NCBI RefSeq assembly: GCF_030362795.1
Contig: NZ_JAUCBM010000003.1
Span: 1-64,000, forward strand
Source of the DNA: Pseudochrobactrum kiredjianiae
GTDB lineage: Bacteria; Pseudomonadota; Alphaproteobacteria; Rhizobiales; Rhizobiaceae
Length of the DNA: 64,000 nt
Direction: 5' to 3'
The position numbers were made by a program, and so were the translations under genes. The notes beneath the pieces are model-generated. The model was not told where the DNA came from and searched no databases. It saw only the letters and a program-made list of their open reading frames with translations. Positions 9,160 through 17,252 of this stretch are shown one piece after another. Each line of letters opens with the position of its first letter. Position 1 is the stretch's first letter.

Positions 9160-9248
9160 TTGTCAGTCCATAAAAATATCGGGAACTGGTAAGTGGCAGA
9201 ATTTGCTCTATGTATATCAGAGTACATAAGTAACAGGAGAGATAATCA

Positions 9249-9794
9249 ATGGCGCAGGTGACACCGCAGGACATTCTGGATTTTTGGTTTTCAGAAGCCA
9301 CTGAGGCACATTGGTTTGTGCGTTCTGATGATCTTGATCTGCAAATCCAGCAGCGTTTCGGAGCGGTTTATGAGCAGGCTGTTGCGGGCGAGCTTGCCGA
9401 TTGGAAGAAGGATGCCAAAAGTGCTTTGGCGCTGACGCTTATTTTCGATCAGTTTCCGCGCAATATGTTCCGTGGCAGTCCAAAGGCATTTGCCAGTGAT
9501 CCGTTAGCTTGTGCGCTGTCAAAATATGCGCTGGAGCATGATTATGATCAGGCTGTTGATGAAAAGGCGCGTCAATTCTTTTATCTGCCGCTGATGCATA
9601 GTGAAGTCGTGGAGGATCAGGAGCAATGTGTGAAGCTCTATAAGGCGCTGGGTAATGATTTTGCCTTGGGTTTTGCCAAAGAGCACCGCGATATTGTCGA
9701 GGAATTTGGTCGTTTCCCGCATCGCAATGCGGTTCTCGGGCGTAAAAACACGCCGGAAGAAACTGAATTCCTGAAAACCCATACAGGCTTTTAA
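9249..9794 (+). CDS. DUF924 family protein
   Basis: A 181-residue cytoplasmic helical protein of the DUF924 family (COG3803), recognisable from DILDFWFSEA at the N-terminus, the central LTLIFDQFPRNMFRG block, YLPLMHSE and the HRDIVEEFGRFPHRNAVLGR motif near the C-terminus. The fold is TPR-like; no biochemical role is established, so none is claimed. AGGAGAG sits 8 bases before the ATG. It converges with ada, with only 6 bases between the stop codons. Confidence 0.88.
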   Translation: MAQVTPQDILDFWFSEATEAHWFVRSDDLDLQIQQRFGAVYEQAVAGELADWKKDAKSALALTLIFDQFPRNMFRGSPKAFASDPLACALSKYALEHDYDQAVDEKARQFFYLPLMHSEVVEDQEQCVKLYKALGNDFALGFAKEHRDIVEEFGRFPHRNAVLGRKNTPEETEFLKTHTGF

Positions 9795-9800
9795 GCAAGC

Positions 9801-10865
9801 TCAGGCGGCGGATTGTGCAGCCATACGCTTCTCATGCTCCAGCAGCCAGCGTTTGCGCCATAATCCGCCACCATATCCTGTCAGCGCGCCGTCAGAGCCG
9901 ATGGTGCGGTGGCATGGGATGATGATGGAAAGCTGATTGGCACCATTGGCATTGGCCACGGCACGGATGGCATCGGGGCGTCCGGTGTTCTCTGCCAGTT
10001 CGGCATAGGAACAGGTCTGCCCCAGCGGTATCTCCTGTAGTGCATCCCAGACAGAGCGGGTAAAGGCCGGAGCATAGAGTGCGAGCGGTGTCTTAAAACC
10101 GGTAAAGCCACCAGTAAAATAGAGCTTCAACTCTGCTTCGATCTGATCAATCGGTGGTAGGCGACCAAAGCTGATCGAAGATTTGGTATATTGGCGCAGT
10201 TTTTTCAGCTCATTCGGCAGGCCTTTACGCTCAAAAAACTCCAGCAAATGCAGATGATGCTGGTCGGCAACGGCGAGCATGGAACCGATAGGCGTTTCCA
10301 GCCAGTCGGCTTTGAGCAGCTCACGGCCTTTGAGTTGTGCAGGTGTATCACCGATCAGCTGGGTGATTGCCTCGCGAAAGCCGCTACCGGAATCATAACC
10401 GGCATCAAGCTGTGCATCGATTATCGAATTGCCAGCTGCAATGCTTTCAAGTCCGCGTGCTTTGCGACGCAGGCGCGCCATATCCAGAAACGTCATGCCG
10501 ATATGGCGCTTGAAGGCACGGCGTACGGTTGATGGATCAAGCTCCATGGCAATGATATCATCTTCGCACCAGAAATGATCAGGGCGTGCATCCAGACAAT
10601 CCAGCAATTTGGCAACAACCGGCTCTTTACCACGGAAGAAATCCAGCGGACGGCAGCGCTGACAAGGGCGGAAACCCGCCTCCATACAGGTTGCCGGATG
10701 ATCGAAGAAACGGCTGTTCTCGAATTTAGGCTTACGTGCCGGACAGGACAGGCGGCAGAAAATGCCGGTACTGGTGACGCCGACAAAAACATGGCCGTCA
10801 TAGGACTGGTCACGGTCAAGAAGGGCCTGATAGAGGATTTTCGGATCTGGTAATGTGAATAGCAT
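9801..10865 (-). CDS. ada: Ada: methylphosphotriester/O6-methylguanine-DNA methyltransferase and activator
   Basis: Bifunctional repair protein and transcription activator of the adaptive response to alkylation. At 354 residues it equals E. coli Ada. The N-terminal zinc domain has Cys37, Cys41, Cys68 and Cys71 (GIFCRLSC, RPCQRC); methyl transfer from phosphotriesters to the first of these turns on DNA binding. An AraC-type helix-turn-helix region follows at about 85-180 and the methyltransferase domain ends with the acceptor Cys318 in IIPCHRTIG and the GGGLWRKRWLLEHE tail. It seems to be a single-gene unit. An AlkB or AlkA partner is not seen nearby. Confidence 0.96.
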   Translation of the reverse strand: MLFTLPDPKILYQALLDRDQSYDGHVFVGVTSTGIFCRLSCPARKPKFENSRFFDHPATCMEAGFRPCQRCRPLDFFRGKEPVVAKLLDCLDARPDHFWCEDDIIAMELDPSTVRRAFKRHIGMTFLDMARLRRKARGLESIAAGNSIIDAQLDAGYDSGSGFREAITQLIGDTPAQLKGRELLKADWLETPIGSMLAVADQHHLHLLEFFERKGLPNELKKLRQYTKSSISFGRLPPIDQIEAELKLYFTGGFTGFKTPLALYAPAFTRSVWDALQEIPLGQTCSYAELAENTGRPDAIRAVANANGANQLSIIIPCHRTIGSDGALTGYGGGLWRKRWLLEHEKRMAAQSAA

Positions 10866-10966
10866 AACGAAACTCTATCATGGTTCGTGATCTGTGCCGC
10901 CGGAAATCGGGCGTCTATTTTTTTGTTTAGGGCAGTTCAAACGGTTCAGTCAAAATCTAATATGAA

Positions 10967-11716
10967 TTACTGACAAATGCGATAGGTGCAGGATTTGCCA
11001 TGACAACCCATATCAAGATGCAGATTGGTTTTATGGGCGTCGTCTGCTTCTGGCCCTAAGACTGTCATGAAAAGAGAGCAGCTTTTTGCATGTAATGCAC
11101 GCCAGAATTGCTTTTGCTTGTCCTTGCCGTTCCAATCTTTTGCGAGTTCAGTTGTCTCACCATTGGTCAGTGTAAATGACATGATATCTAATGCATTGGC
11201 AAAAGCATGTTCTGAGACACGGCCATTCGCACCATTATTGACATTGCGGCATTGATAATGCGAACCGGAGCCAATGGTTTTAATATCGCTGCCAAGATGG
11301 GTTTTTGCGAGGCTATTGGCCTGCTGCACCCATTCATTGAGCGCAACAGCCATGGTGCAATTTGTCGTCACCGGTTGATCGAGTGCTATTGATATGGGTT
11401 TGTTAAATGCGGTGATCTCAAGCGGACTTCTGATCTCGCATTGGCCTTCTTTCACAGGGGGAAGGACTTTGCCGGTGATTTCGTTTTGCAACAGGGGCAG
11501 ACAGGCCGCCTGATAAATTCGCTCAGGTTTTTGCATATTCTGTGGCTCAGGCGTGGGGCTTTGTTTCGGCTCTGGTTTTGGTAAAGGCGATGCGGGTTTA
11601 GGTTGCTCAATGGCAGGTTTCGTTGCCGGAACAGGGACAGGTTTTGCGATTGCCGGAGCGGTTGCAAAAATGGAGATGAGCATAAAAAGCGATAGAAAAT
11701 GCCGAAAACTCTGCAT
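10967..11716 (-). CDS. Extensin-like C-terminal domain protein, secreted
   Basis: A 249-residue exported protein. A signal peptide ends near APAIAK, followed by a proline/lysine-rich linker (PVPVPATKPAIEQPKP and similar, to about residue 60) and then the extensin-like C-terminal domain, with ACLPLLQN, GQCEIRSPLE, GSHYQCRNV, SEHAFANALDI and HLDMGCHG. The SEHAFANALDI and HLDMG elements resemble metal-binding residues of peptidoglycan peptidases (VanY/MepA type), which suggests cell-wall work, but this is unproven for the family. The start at 11716 has AAAGGA 6 bases upstream; the frame is open to 11746. Confidence 0.85.
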   Translation of the reverse strand: MQSFRHFLSLFMLISIFATAPAIAKPVPVPATKPAIEQPKPASPLPKPEPKQSPTPEPQNMQKPERIYQAACLPLLQNEITGKVLPPVKEGQCEIRSPLEITAFNKPISIALDQPVTTNCTMAVALNEWVQQANSLAKTHLGSDIKTIGSGSHYQCRNVNNGANGRVSEHAFANALDIMSFTLTNGETTELAKDWNGKDKQKQFWRALHAKSCSLFMTVLGPEADDAHKTNLHLDMGCHGKSCTYRICQ

Positions 11717-11866
11717 CACAATCCTTTTCTGAAGGTGCAAAACCACGTGGGTTTTACATAAGTGTGTTTTTATAAACCGCCAAACTGCGCTTTGAGTTCC
11801 CGTTTTTCTTAATTTACCTTCAAACTCGCTCTTCTATGCAGCTGACAAATTATGTTAGAGGGGGCT

Positions 11867-12532
11867 ATGAGCGCATACTCTTCTGTTCCCCCTGTTTATA
11901 ATCCGCCGATGGATCCGGTTTCGGTGATCTATCAGGATACGGATATTCTGGTGCTGGATAAGCCAAGCGGATTGCTATCTGTGCCGGGGCGCGATCCTGC
12001 CTTGTCGGATAGTTTGGCAACAAGGGTACAGAAGCAGTTTCCAAAAGCTCTAATGATCCATCGTTTGGATAAGGACACATCCGGCGTTGTGCTGATGTCG
12101 CTGAACCGCAAAGCCCATGCGCAGATTGCCAGACAATTTGAAGAGCGCAGCACGGAAAAATCCTATGTCGCTGTCGTCTGGGGCAATGTGGCTGAGGATG
12201 AGGGGTTGATTGATCTGCCCTTGACGATTGATCCGGAGAATAAGCCGCGTCACCGTGTGGATTATGAACATGGCAAAGCTGCACAAAGCCGATGGCAGGT
12301 GCTGGAGCGGAATGAACAGACAACACGTGTGCGCTTGTTTCCGCTGACCGGGCGCACGCATCAGCTGCGTGTGCATATGAAAGCCATCGGTCATGTGATG
12401 CTCGGTGATGAGTTCTATGCGGAAGGCGCTGCATTGCAGGCGGCAGACCGGTTATTGCTGCATGCGGAAAGTCTGAGCTTCCGGCATCCTGATGGTCGTA
12501 CTGTAACTTTTACTATTCCCTGTCCGTTTTGA
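11867..12532 (+). CDS. rluA: RluA-type pseudouridine synthase
   Basis: Converts uridine to pseudouridine in RNA; E. coli RluA acts on 23S rRNA U746 and tRNA position 32. The catalytic aspartate lies in HRLDKDTSGVVL and the other family blocks are IYQDTDILVLDKPSGLLSVPG, PLTGRTHQLRVHM and LLLHAESLSF. No S4 domain is present, as expected for the short RluA subgroup. The start at 11867 (MSAYSS) follows AGAGGGGG; an ATG at 11852 has no ribosome site. It is followed after 8 bases by rsmJ, so two RNA-modification genes are probably co-transcribed. Specificity within the RluA group is inferred. Confidence 0.85.
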   Translation: MSAYSSVPPVYNPPMDPVSVIYQDTDILVLDKPSGLLSVPGRDPALSDSLATRVQKQFPKALMIHRLDKDTSGVVLMSLNRKAHAQIARQFEERSTEKSYVAVVWGNVAEDEGLIDLPLTIDPENKPRHRVDYEHGKAAQSRWQVLERNEQTTRVRLFPLTGRTHQLRVHMKAIGHVMLGDEFYAEGAALQAADRLLLHAESLSFRHPDGRTVTFTIPCPF

Positions 12533-12540
12533 GAGAAGAT

Positions 12541-13155
12541 ATGCAGCAAGCAGATGATACAGACCTGATTGTTGATTTTGTCGGCGGTGCCGTGGGGCAT
12601 CGTTTCCGCTCCGGTGAGGGGCGCGGGCAGGCGCTTGCCAAAGCGGCAGGACTGGTGCGCGGTGTTACACCGGATATTGTGGATGCTACAGCCGGACTTG
12701 GCCGCGATGCATTTTTGCTGGCAGCCTTGGGGGCAAAAGTAACGCTGATTGAGCGTTCAGAGAAAATGCATGCTTTGCTGGCGGCAGGGCTGGAACGGGC
12801 AGCAGCCGAAGGCGGGCGCTTAGCGGAGACCGTGGCGCGTATGACACTGTTGCACGGGGATTCCTCAGAGCTGTTGCCAGCGTTGAACCCGCAAGTGGTG
12901 TTGGTTGACCCGATGCATCCGCCGCGCGGAAATACAGCGCTGGTCAAAAAAGAAATGCGTCAGATCCGTGAGATTGTCGGTACTGATCCTGATGCGGAAA
13001 GGTTGATGCAGGTGGCGCTGGACGTTGCGCTCAACCGTGTTGTGCTGAAGTGGCCGCTACGTGCCGAGCCGATGGCAGGTATTCGCAAGCCATCGCATCA
13101 GATTTTAGGAAAAAGTACGCGCTATGATGTGTTTGTCAAAGCGAAGATTGTTTAA
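12541..13155 (+). CDS. rsmJ: 16S rRNA (guanine1516-N2)-methyltransferase RsmJ
   Basis: A SAM-dependent enzyme that methylates G1516 of 16S rRNA in E. coli. The 204-residue product has the family blocks DFVGGAVGHRFRSGEGRGQALAKA, the SAM-binding DATAGLGRDAFLLAALGA, an acidic residue at the end of strand two (LIERS), and LVDPMHPPR, the adenine-side motif. It uses the ATG at 12541 with GAGAGAAG before it; a TTG at 12529 would overlap rluA. Its stop overlaps by 4 bases with the convergent flavoprotein gene. Confidence 0.88.
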   Translation: MQQADDTDLIVDFVGGAVGHRFRSGEGRGQALAKAAGLVRGVTPDIVDATAGLGRDAFLLAALGAKVTLIERSEKMHALLAAGLERAAAEGGRLAETVARMTLLHGDSSELLPALNPQVVLVDPMHPPRGNTALVKKEMRQIREIVGTDPDAERLMQVALDVALNRVVLKWPLRAEPMAGIRKPSHQILGKSTRYDVFVKAKIV

Positions 13156-14381
13156 TATTTAAGCCAGCCCATAATGCCTTTAGCGGCCGCGCGGCCTGTG
13201 GCAAAGCAGGCGGTGAGCAGATAGCCGCCAGTCGGCGCTTCCCAATCCAGCATTTCACCGGCAACGAAAACGCCCGGTAATTTATGCAGCATGTAGTTTT
13301 CACTGACCTCATCCCAGACAATGCCGCCAGCAGAAGAAATCGCTTCCGCGATCGGACGCGGGCGAAGTAATGGCAATTGCAGATTTTTAATCTGCTGGGC
13401 GAGGCCTTCCTGTGTTCGTTGCTGAATATCTGGTACCAGCTCGCGCAATAAGGCGGCTTTGACGCCTTCCAATCCTGTGGCTTTGCGTAGGCGGTTGGAG
13501 AAGCTGCTTTTGTTGCCCTGTTTGGTGATGTCGCGGATCAGACGTTCCAGCGGGCGGGCGGGTGTGAGGTCAAGCGAGAGGCTGGCTGTGCCATTTGTCT
13601 CTAACTGATCGCGCAATGCGGCAGTATGTGCGTAGATCAGGCTGCCTTCGATGCCATGCTGTGAGATAACAAATTCGCCTTCGATCCGGCCTGCCGGTGA
13701 AGTGACAGCAACGGATTTCAGCGGTGCGCCTGCATAGCGCTCGCGGAAAAGCGCACTCCATTCAACATCAAATCCGCAATTGGCGGGGCGAAACGGCGCA
13801 ATATCTATGCCTTTTTCTACAAGCCACGGCACCCATACCGCATCAGAACCAAGGCGCGGATAGCTTGCACCACCCAGAGCCAGCAAAACGGCATGATGGG
13901 TTTTCTTAATTTCACCTTCCGGCGTATCGAATAACAGGGCATCATCGCTGAAGCCTTTCCAGCGATGGCGTTTTAAAATCGTAACACCTTGTGCTTCCAG
14001 ACGTGTAACCCAGTTGCGCAGGAGCGGTGAGGCTTTCATACGCTTTGGAAAAACACGTCCCGAACTGCCGGTAAAGACCTCAATATCCAGCTTTTCAGTC
14101 CATTCGCAGATATCGGCAGGTGTGAAGGCATCGAGTGCCGGAATTAATTGCAGTGTGGCGGAACCATAGCGGGTACGAAAACGTTCATAGGGCTCTGAAT
14201 GGGTGATATTGAGCCCGGACTTTCCTGCCAACAGGAATTTGCGTGCAACTGTCGGCATGGCTTCATAAACCGTAACATCATGTCCGTTTGCGGATAAAAT
14301 TTCGGCAGCAGCAAGCCCCGATGGGCCGCCGCCGATAATCGCAATGGTCGCGTTGTTTGTGGTTGTGGTTGTCAATGTCAT
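13152..14381 (-). CDS. FAD-dependent oxidoreductase, HI0933/TIGR03862-like flavoprotein
   Basis: A cytoplasmic flavoprotein of about 409 residues. The N-terminal Rossmann motif IAIIGGGPSGLAAAEIL binds FAD, followed by FLLAGKSGLNITHSEP, VLLALGGASYPRLGSD, the family-typical GEFVISQHGIEGSLIY, GGIVWDEVSENYMLHKLPGVF and the closing FAD block AGEMLDWEAPTGGYLL. These define the HI0933-like group of BaiN-related flavoproteins; most members have no known substrate. The ATG at 14381 has AGGTGA upstream; a GTG at 14390 is less likely. The A/C-rich start codes for a run of threonines. Confidence 0.85.
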   Translation of the reverse strand: MTLTTTTTNNATIAIIGGGPSGLAAAEILSANGHDVTVYEAMPTVARKFLLAGKSGLNITHSEPYERFRTRYGSATLQLIPALDAFTPADICEWTEKLDIEVFTGSSGRVFPKRMKASPLLRNWVTRLEAQGVTILKRHRWKGFSDDALLFDTPEGEIKKTHHAVLLALGGASYPRLGSDAVWVPWLVEKGIDIAPFRPANCGFDVEWSALFRERYAGAPLKSVAVTSPAGRIEGEFVISQHGIEGSLIYAHTAALRDQLETNGTASLSLDLTPARPLERLIRDITKQGNKSSFSNRLRKATGLEGVKAALLRELVPDIQQRTQEGLAQQIKNLQLPLLRPRPIAEAISSAGGIVWDEVSENYMLHKLPGVFVAGEMLDWEAPTGGYLLTACFATGRAAAKGIMGWLKY

Positions 14382-14457
14382 CCGGTTCACCTGCAGTTCA
14401 GCTTGTTTTAGCTAAGTTCGAAGCTGACGCAAGTAAGAAGCAACCTTGGAGATGCTT

Positions 14458-14793
14458 ATGAAAAAGACCTTTATCATTCCGGCCATTGCCGCTGCTCTTT
14501 TTAGCGCAGCTTTGTTGCCTGTAGTGGAGGCAAATGCTGCCGGTAAAACCGAGACGCTTTATGTGAATAATAAGCTGGTGGATTGTGTTGGTGTCGCCCC
14601 GCAAAAATGTATGCAGGTGCGGACCAGCCCGAAAGGTGAATGGACTTTATTCTATAGCGGCATTGACGGTTTCGACTATGAACCGGGCTATAAATACAAG
14701 CTGAAGGTGAATATAACTAAAGTTAAGAACCCTCCTGCAGATGCCTCTAGTTTGAATTATAAGCTCGTCAAGATTTTGAGCAAAAAGAAGTAA
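14458..14793 (+). CDS. Small periplasmic DUF4377 protein
   Basis: A 111-residue exported protein: signal peptide at about 1-27 ending VEANA, then a single DUF4377 domain with the diagnostic LVDCVGVAPQKCMQVR, GEWTLFYSGIDGFDYEPGYKYKLKV and PPADASSLNYKLVK blocks. Two cysteines in the CVGVAPQKC pair could form a disulfide. DUF4377 is often found with HslJ/META domains in envelope or stress proteins; its role is unknown. GGAG lies 7 bases before the ATG and a terminator follows, so it forms its own unit. Confidence 0.85.
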   Translation: MKKTFIIPAIAAALFSAALLPVVEANAAGKTETLYVNNKLVDCVGVAPQKCMQVRTSPKGEWTLFYSGIDGFDYEPGYKYKLKVNITKVKNPPADASSLNYKLVKILSKKK

Positions 14794-14822
14794 GCGTAAT
14801 TTCTTGATTGCTAAAATAGTGA

Positions 14823-14852
14823 GCCTGCTCTTTGAGCAGGCTTTTCTGTTTT
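14823..14852 (+). terminator. Intrinsic terminator after DUF4377 gene
   Basis: Stem GCCTGCT / AGCAGGC (14823-14841) followed by TTTTCTGTTTT. Confidence 0.88.
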
Positions 14853-15172
14853 ATGAGTGGAATCATGTCAATTAGGTCAGCTGTAGAGATGAAATATCTT
14901 GCCGAAATGCATGGTAAAAATGTCACGACCTGAAAAAACTACATATTTTATTTAATTTCTATTTAGAAATTTAGTTTAAATGATAATTGTTTTTCAATAA
15001 TTATTCATAGCTATTCTTGAATAATTATACGTTTATTGAAATATAGTCGTTATTTTTGAAATTTATTCTAATTGATTGTCATTTTTTATTTGTTTTGTTA
15101 TTCTGTTTTTGTCCTGATTTTTTATACTGATTTATTTTTATTGATATTTTGCAAAAATATAAGGTTTTCCCG
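14853..15172 (+). promoter_or_regulatory. AT-rich leader with two perfect inverted repeats upstream of the LuxR gene
   Basis: About 320 bases without a gene and strongly AT-rich in its second half. It contains AATTTCT-N4-AGAAATT (14954-14971) and ATAATTATTCA-N10-TGAATAATTAT (14997-15028), both perfect. These may be regulator sites for the LuxR-type gene at 15173, possibly for its own product. No lux-box consensus is evident. Confidence 0.5.
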
Positions 15173-15886
15173 ATGAATATATCACGGCCAATACTTTATG
15201 GTGTCAATGTAGCAGATTTACAGGAAATTGAACTTGTCGATATTATCAGTAGTCACGCAATTCGACTGGGTTTTGAGTATTATAGCTTTGTAATCCGTAT
15301 CCCCCAGTCATTAACGCGTCCTAAAATTAAGGGGTTCGACAATTACTCTGAGAGTTGGCGTCATTATTATACGCGCAATGAGTGTATCCTGACTGATGCG
15401 GCCATTCAGATGGCTATGCGTTCTTCCAAGCCTGTGGTGTGGACGGACAAGCTCTATCAGCAAAATAAGATTTTGTGGCAAGAGATGAAGCGCGACGGGC
15501 ATTCGGTTGGGATTACCCAGTCATGCTGGGGGGCTCAGTCGATTGCGGGTTTTCTGTCTTTCAGTCGTCAGAGCGGAGCGATCAGTAAAGCTGAGCTGAA
15601 AGAACTTGAACCGGAATTGCATCAGATCAGCCTGTCTTTATTCAGTAAAGTCTATGATTTTTATCATCTGGATGAGACATATAATACGGAAGATCAGATT
15701 ATTACTTTGCGTGAGCGGGAAATTCTTCGCTGGACGGGGGATGGTAAAACCGCAGAGGATATTTCCATCATTTTGAACATCACGCCGCGCACAGTGCATT
15801 TCCATATGAATAATGTGCTGAATAAGCTGATTGTTTCCAATAAAGTCCATGCGGTCATGAAAGCGCATTTGATCGGGCTTCTCTGA
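15173..15886 (+). CDS. LuxR-family transcription regulator with autoinducer-binding domain (solo)
   Basis: A 237-residue quorum-sensing-type regulator. The N-terminal half matches the autoinducer-binding domain: aligned to TraR it keeps Trp57, Tyr61, Asp70 and Trp85 at exact spacing (WRHYYTRN, LTDAAI, VVW) but has Ala in place of the usual Pro71. The C-terminal helix-turn-helix is clear (LREREILRWTGDGKTAEDISIIL, TPRTVHFHMNNVLNKL). No luxI-type synthase is present in the window, so it is a candidate LuxR solo, comparable to Brucella BlxR/VjbR. The start at 15173 has ATAAGG upstream; a TTG at 15149 is unlikely. Its AT-rich upstream region differs from its neighbours. Confidence 0.85.
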   Translation: MNISRPILYGVNVADLQEIELVDIISSHAIRLGFEYYSFVIRIPQSLTRPKIKGFDNYSESWRHYYTRNECILTDAAIQMAMRSSKPVVWTDKLYQQNKILWQEMKRDGHSVGITQSCWGAQSIAGFLSFSRQSGAISKAELKELEPELHQISLSLFSKVYDFYHLDETYNTEDQIITLREREILRWTGDGKTAEDISIILNITPRTVHFHMNNVLNKLIVSNKVHAVMKAHLIGLL

Positions 15887-15888
15887 AT

Positions 15889-15922
15889 AAAAAAGCCGCT
15901 GCAGTTTTGCAGCGGCTTTTTT
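15889..15922. terminator. Bidirectional terminator between LuxR gene and dadA
   Basis: Stem GCCGCTGCA / TGCAGCGGC with a GTTT loop, A run on the left and T run on the right, so it can stop both converging transcripts. Confidence 0.92.
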
Positions 15923-15938
15923 ACGAGGAATGGGCGCT

Positions 15939-17195
15939 TTATTTATAGCGCGACAGGCCGAGATCGGATGTGTCGATATCCGGGTTTTTGCCGGAGATCA
16001 GATCGGCCATCACACGGGCAGAGCCGGCGGACATTGTCCAGCCGAGTGTACCGTGACCGGCATTGATATACAGGTTGTCATATTTGGTAGCGCCAATAAT
16101 TGGCGTTGAATCCGGTGTCATCGGACGCAATCCTGACCAGAAGGTAGCCTTGGACAGATCGCCGGCACCCCCAAACAGACCGCCAACGGAGAGTTCCAGT
16201 GTTTCACGACGTTCCGGCAGCAAACGGGTCACATAATCTGTGACTTCAGCCATGCCGCCGACGCGGATGCGGTCACCGAGGCGGGTGATGGCAATCTTGT
16301 AGGTTTCATCCAGAATGGTTGAAACCGGCGCGCGCGATTCATCAACAATCGGAATAGTGATGGAATAACCCTTCACCGGATAGATCGGCACATTAAGGCC
16401 TAGGCCTTTTACCAGATGCGGTGTGAAGCTACCGAGTGCTGCGACATAGCGGTCAGCAGTAAAGGTGCCTTTGTTGGTTTCAACTGCAACGATCTTACCG
16501 CTGTTGAGCTGGAAGCCTTTGATGTCCACATTGTAGTGGAATTTTACGCCAAGCTCTTCGGCCATTTTGGCCAGCTTATTGGTGAAGGTGAAGCAATCGC
16601 CAGTGCCGTCATCCGGCATACGCAGGCCGCCGGCGATCATATGCTTTACATTGGCAAGGGCAGGTTCTGCTTGGGTGCAACCTTCCGCATCAAGCACTTC
16701 AAATTTAATGCCGTCCTGACGCAGGCTTTCAATATCCTTGGTCATAACCGCGTCAAAATCTTTCTGACTGCGAAACAGCTGCAGGGTACCTTTCGAGCCA
16801 TCATCATAGCTGATGCCGGTATCATTGCGCAGTTCGGTCAGGCATTCGCGGCTATAGTTGGAAATGCGCAGCATACGCGCTTTGTTGGTCGCATAGGCCG
16901 ATGCAGTGCAATTAGCCAGCATGGACATCAGCCAGCTATACATTGCCGGATTGCAGGTCGGGCGGAAAATCAGCGGGGAATGTTTTTTGAACAGCCACAT
17001 TGCCGCTTTCTGCGGGATGCCCGGAGCAGCCCATGGCGTGGAATAACCATAGGAAAGCTGACCGGCATTGGCGAAACTGGTTTCGAGCGCCGGGCCTTCC
17101 TGGCGGTCAATCACCGTCACTTCATGGCCGGCTTTCGCCAGATAATAGGCGGTTGTTACGCCGATAACACCGCTGCCGAGTATTGTAACTTTCAT
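15939..17195 (-). CDS. dadA: D-amino acid dehydrogenase small subunit-type flavoprotein DadA
   Basis: Membrane-associated FAD enzyme that oxidises D-alanine (and other D-amino acids) to the keto acid and feeds electrons to the respiratory chain. At 418 residues it is standard. Evidence: the FAD motif [28 protein letters not shown], the DadA-specific [23 protein letters not shown] block, [16 protein letters not shown] and the C-terminal [15 protein letters not shown] and [24 protein letters not shown] precedes the ATG. It lies 57 bases downstream of the alanine racemase gene, giving the usual L-Ala to D-Ala to pyruvate route. Confidence 0.95.
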   Translation of the reverse strand: MKVTILGSGVIGVTTAYYLAKAGHEVTVIDRQEGPALETSFANAGQLSYGYSTPWAAPGIPQKAAMWLFKKHSPLIFRPTCNPAMYSWLMSMLANCTASAYATNKARMLRISNYSRECLTELRNDTGISYDDGSKGTLQLFRSQKDFDAVMTKDIESLRQDGIKFEVLDAEGCTQAEPALANVKHMIAGGLRMPDDGTGDCFTFTNKLAKMAEELGVKFHYNVDIKGFQLNSGKIVAVETNKGTFTADRYVAALGSFTPHLVKGLGLNVPIYPVKGYSITIPIVDESRAPVSTILDETYKIAITRLGDRIRVGGMAEVTDYVTRLLPERRETLELSVGGLFGGAGDLSKATFWSGLRPMTPDSTPIIGATKYDNLYINAGHGTLGWTMSAGSARVMADLISGKNPDIDTSDLGLSRYK

Positions 17196-17252
17196 GGTCT
17201 GCCTCTGTCAGAGCTTGGCTTGAAATGCTGCCTATGCAGTCGCGATATATTT

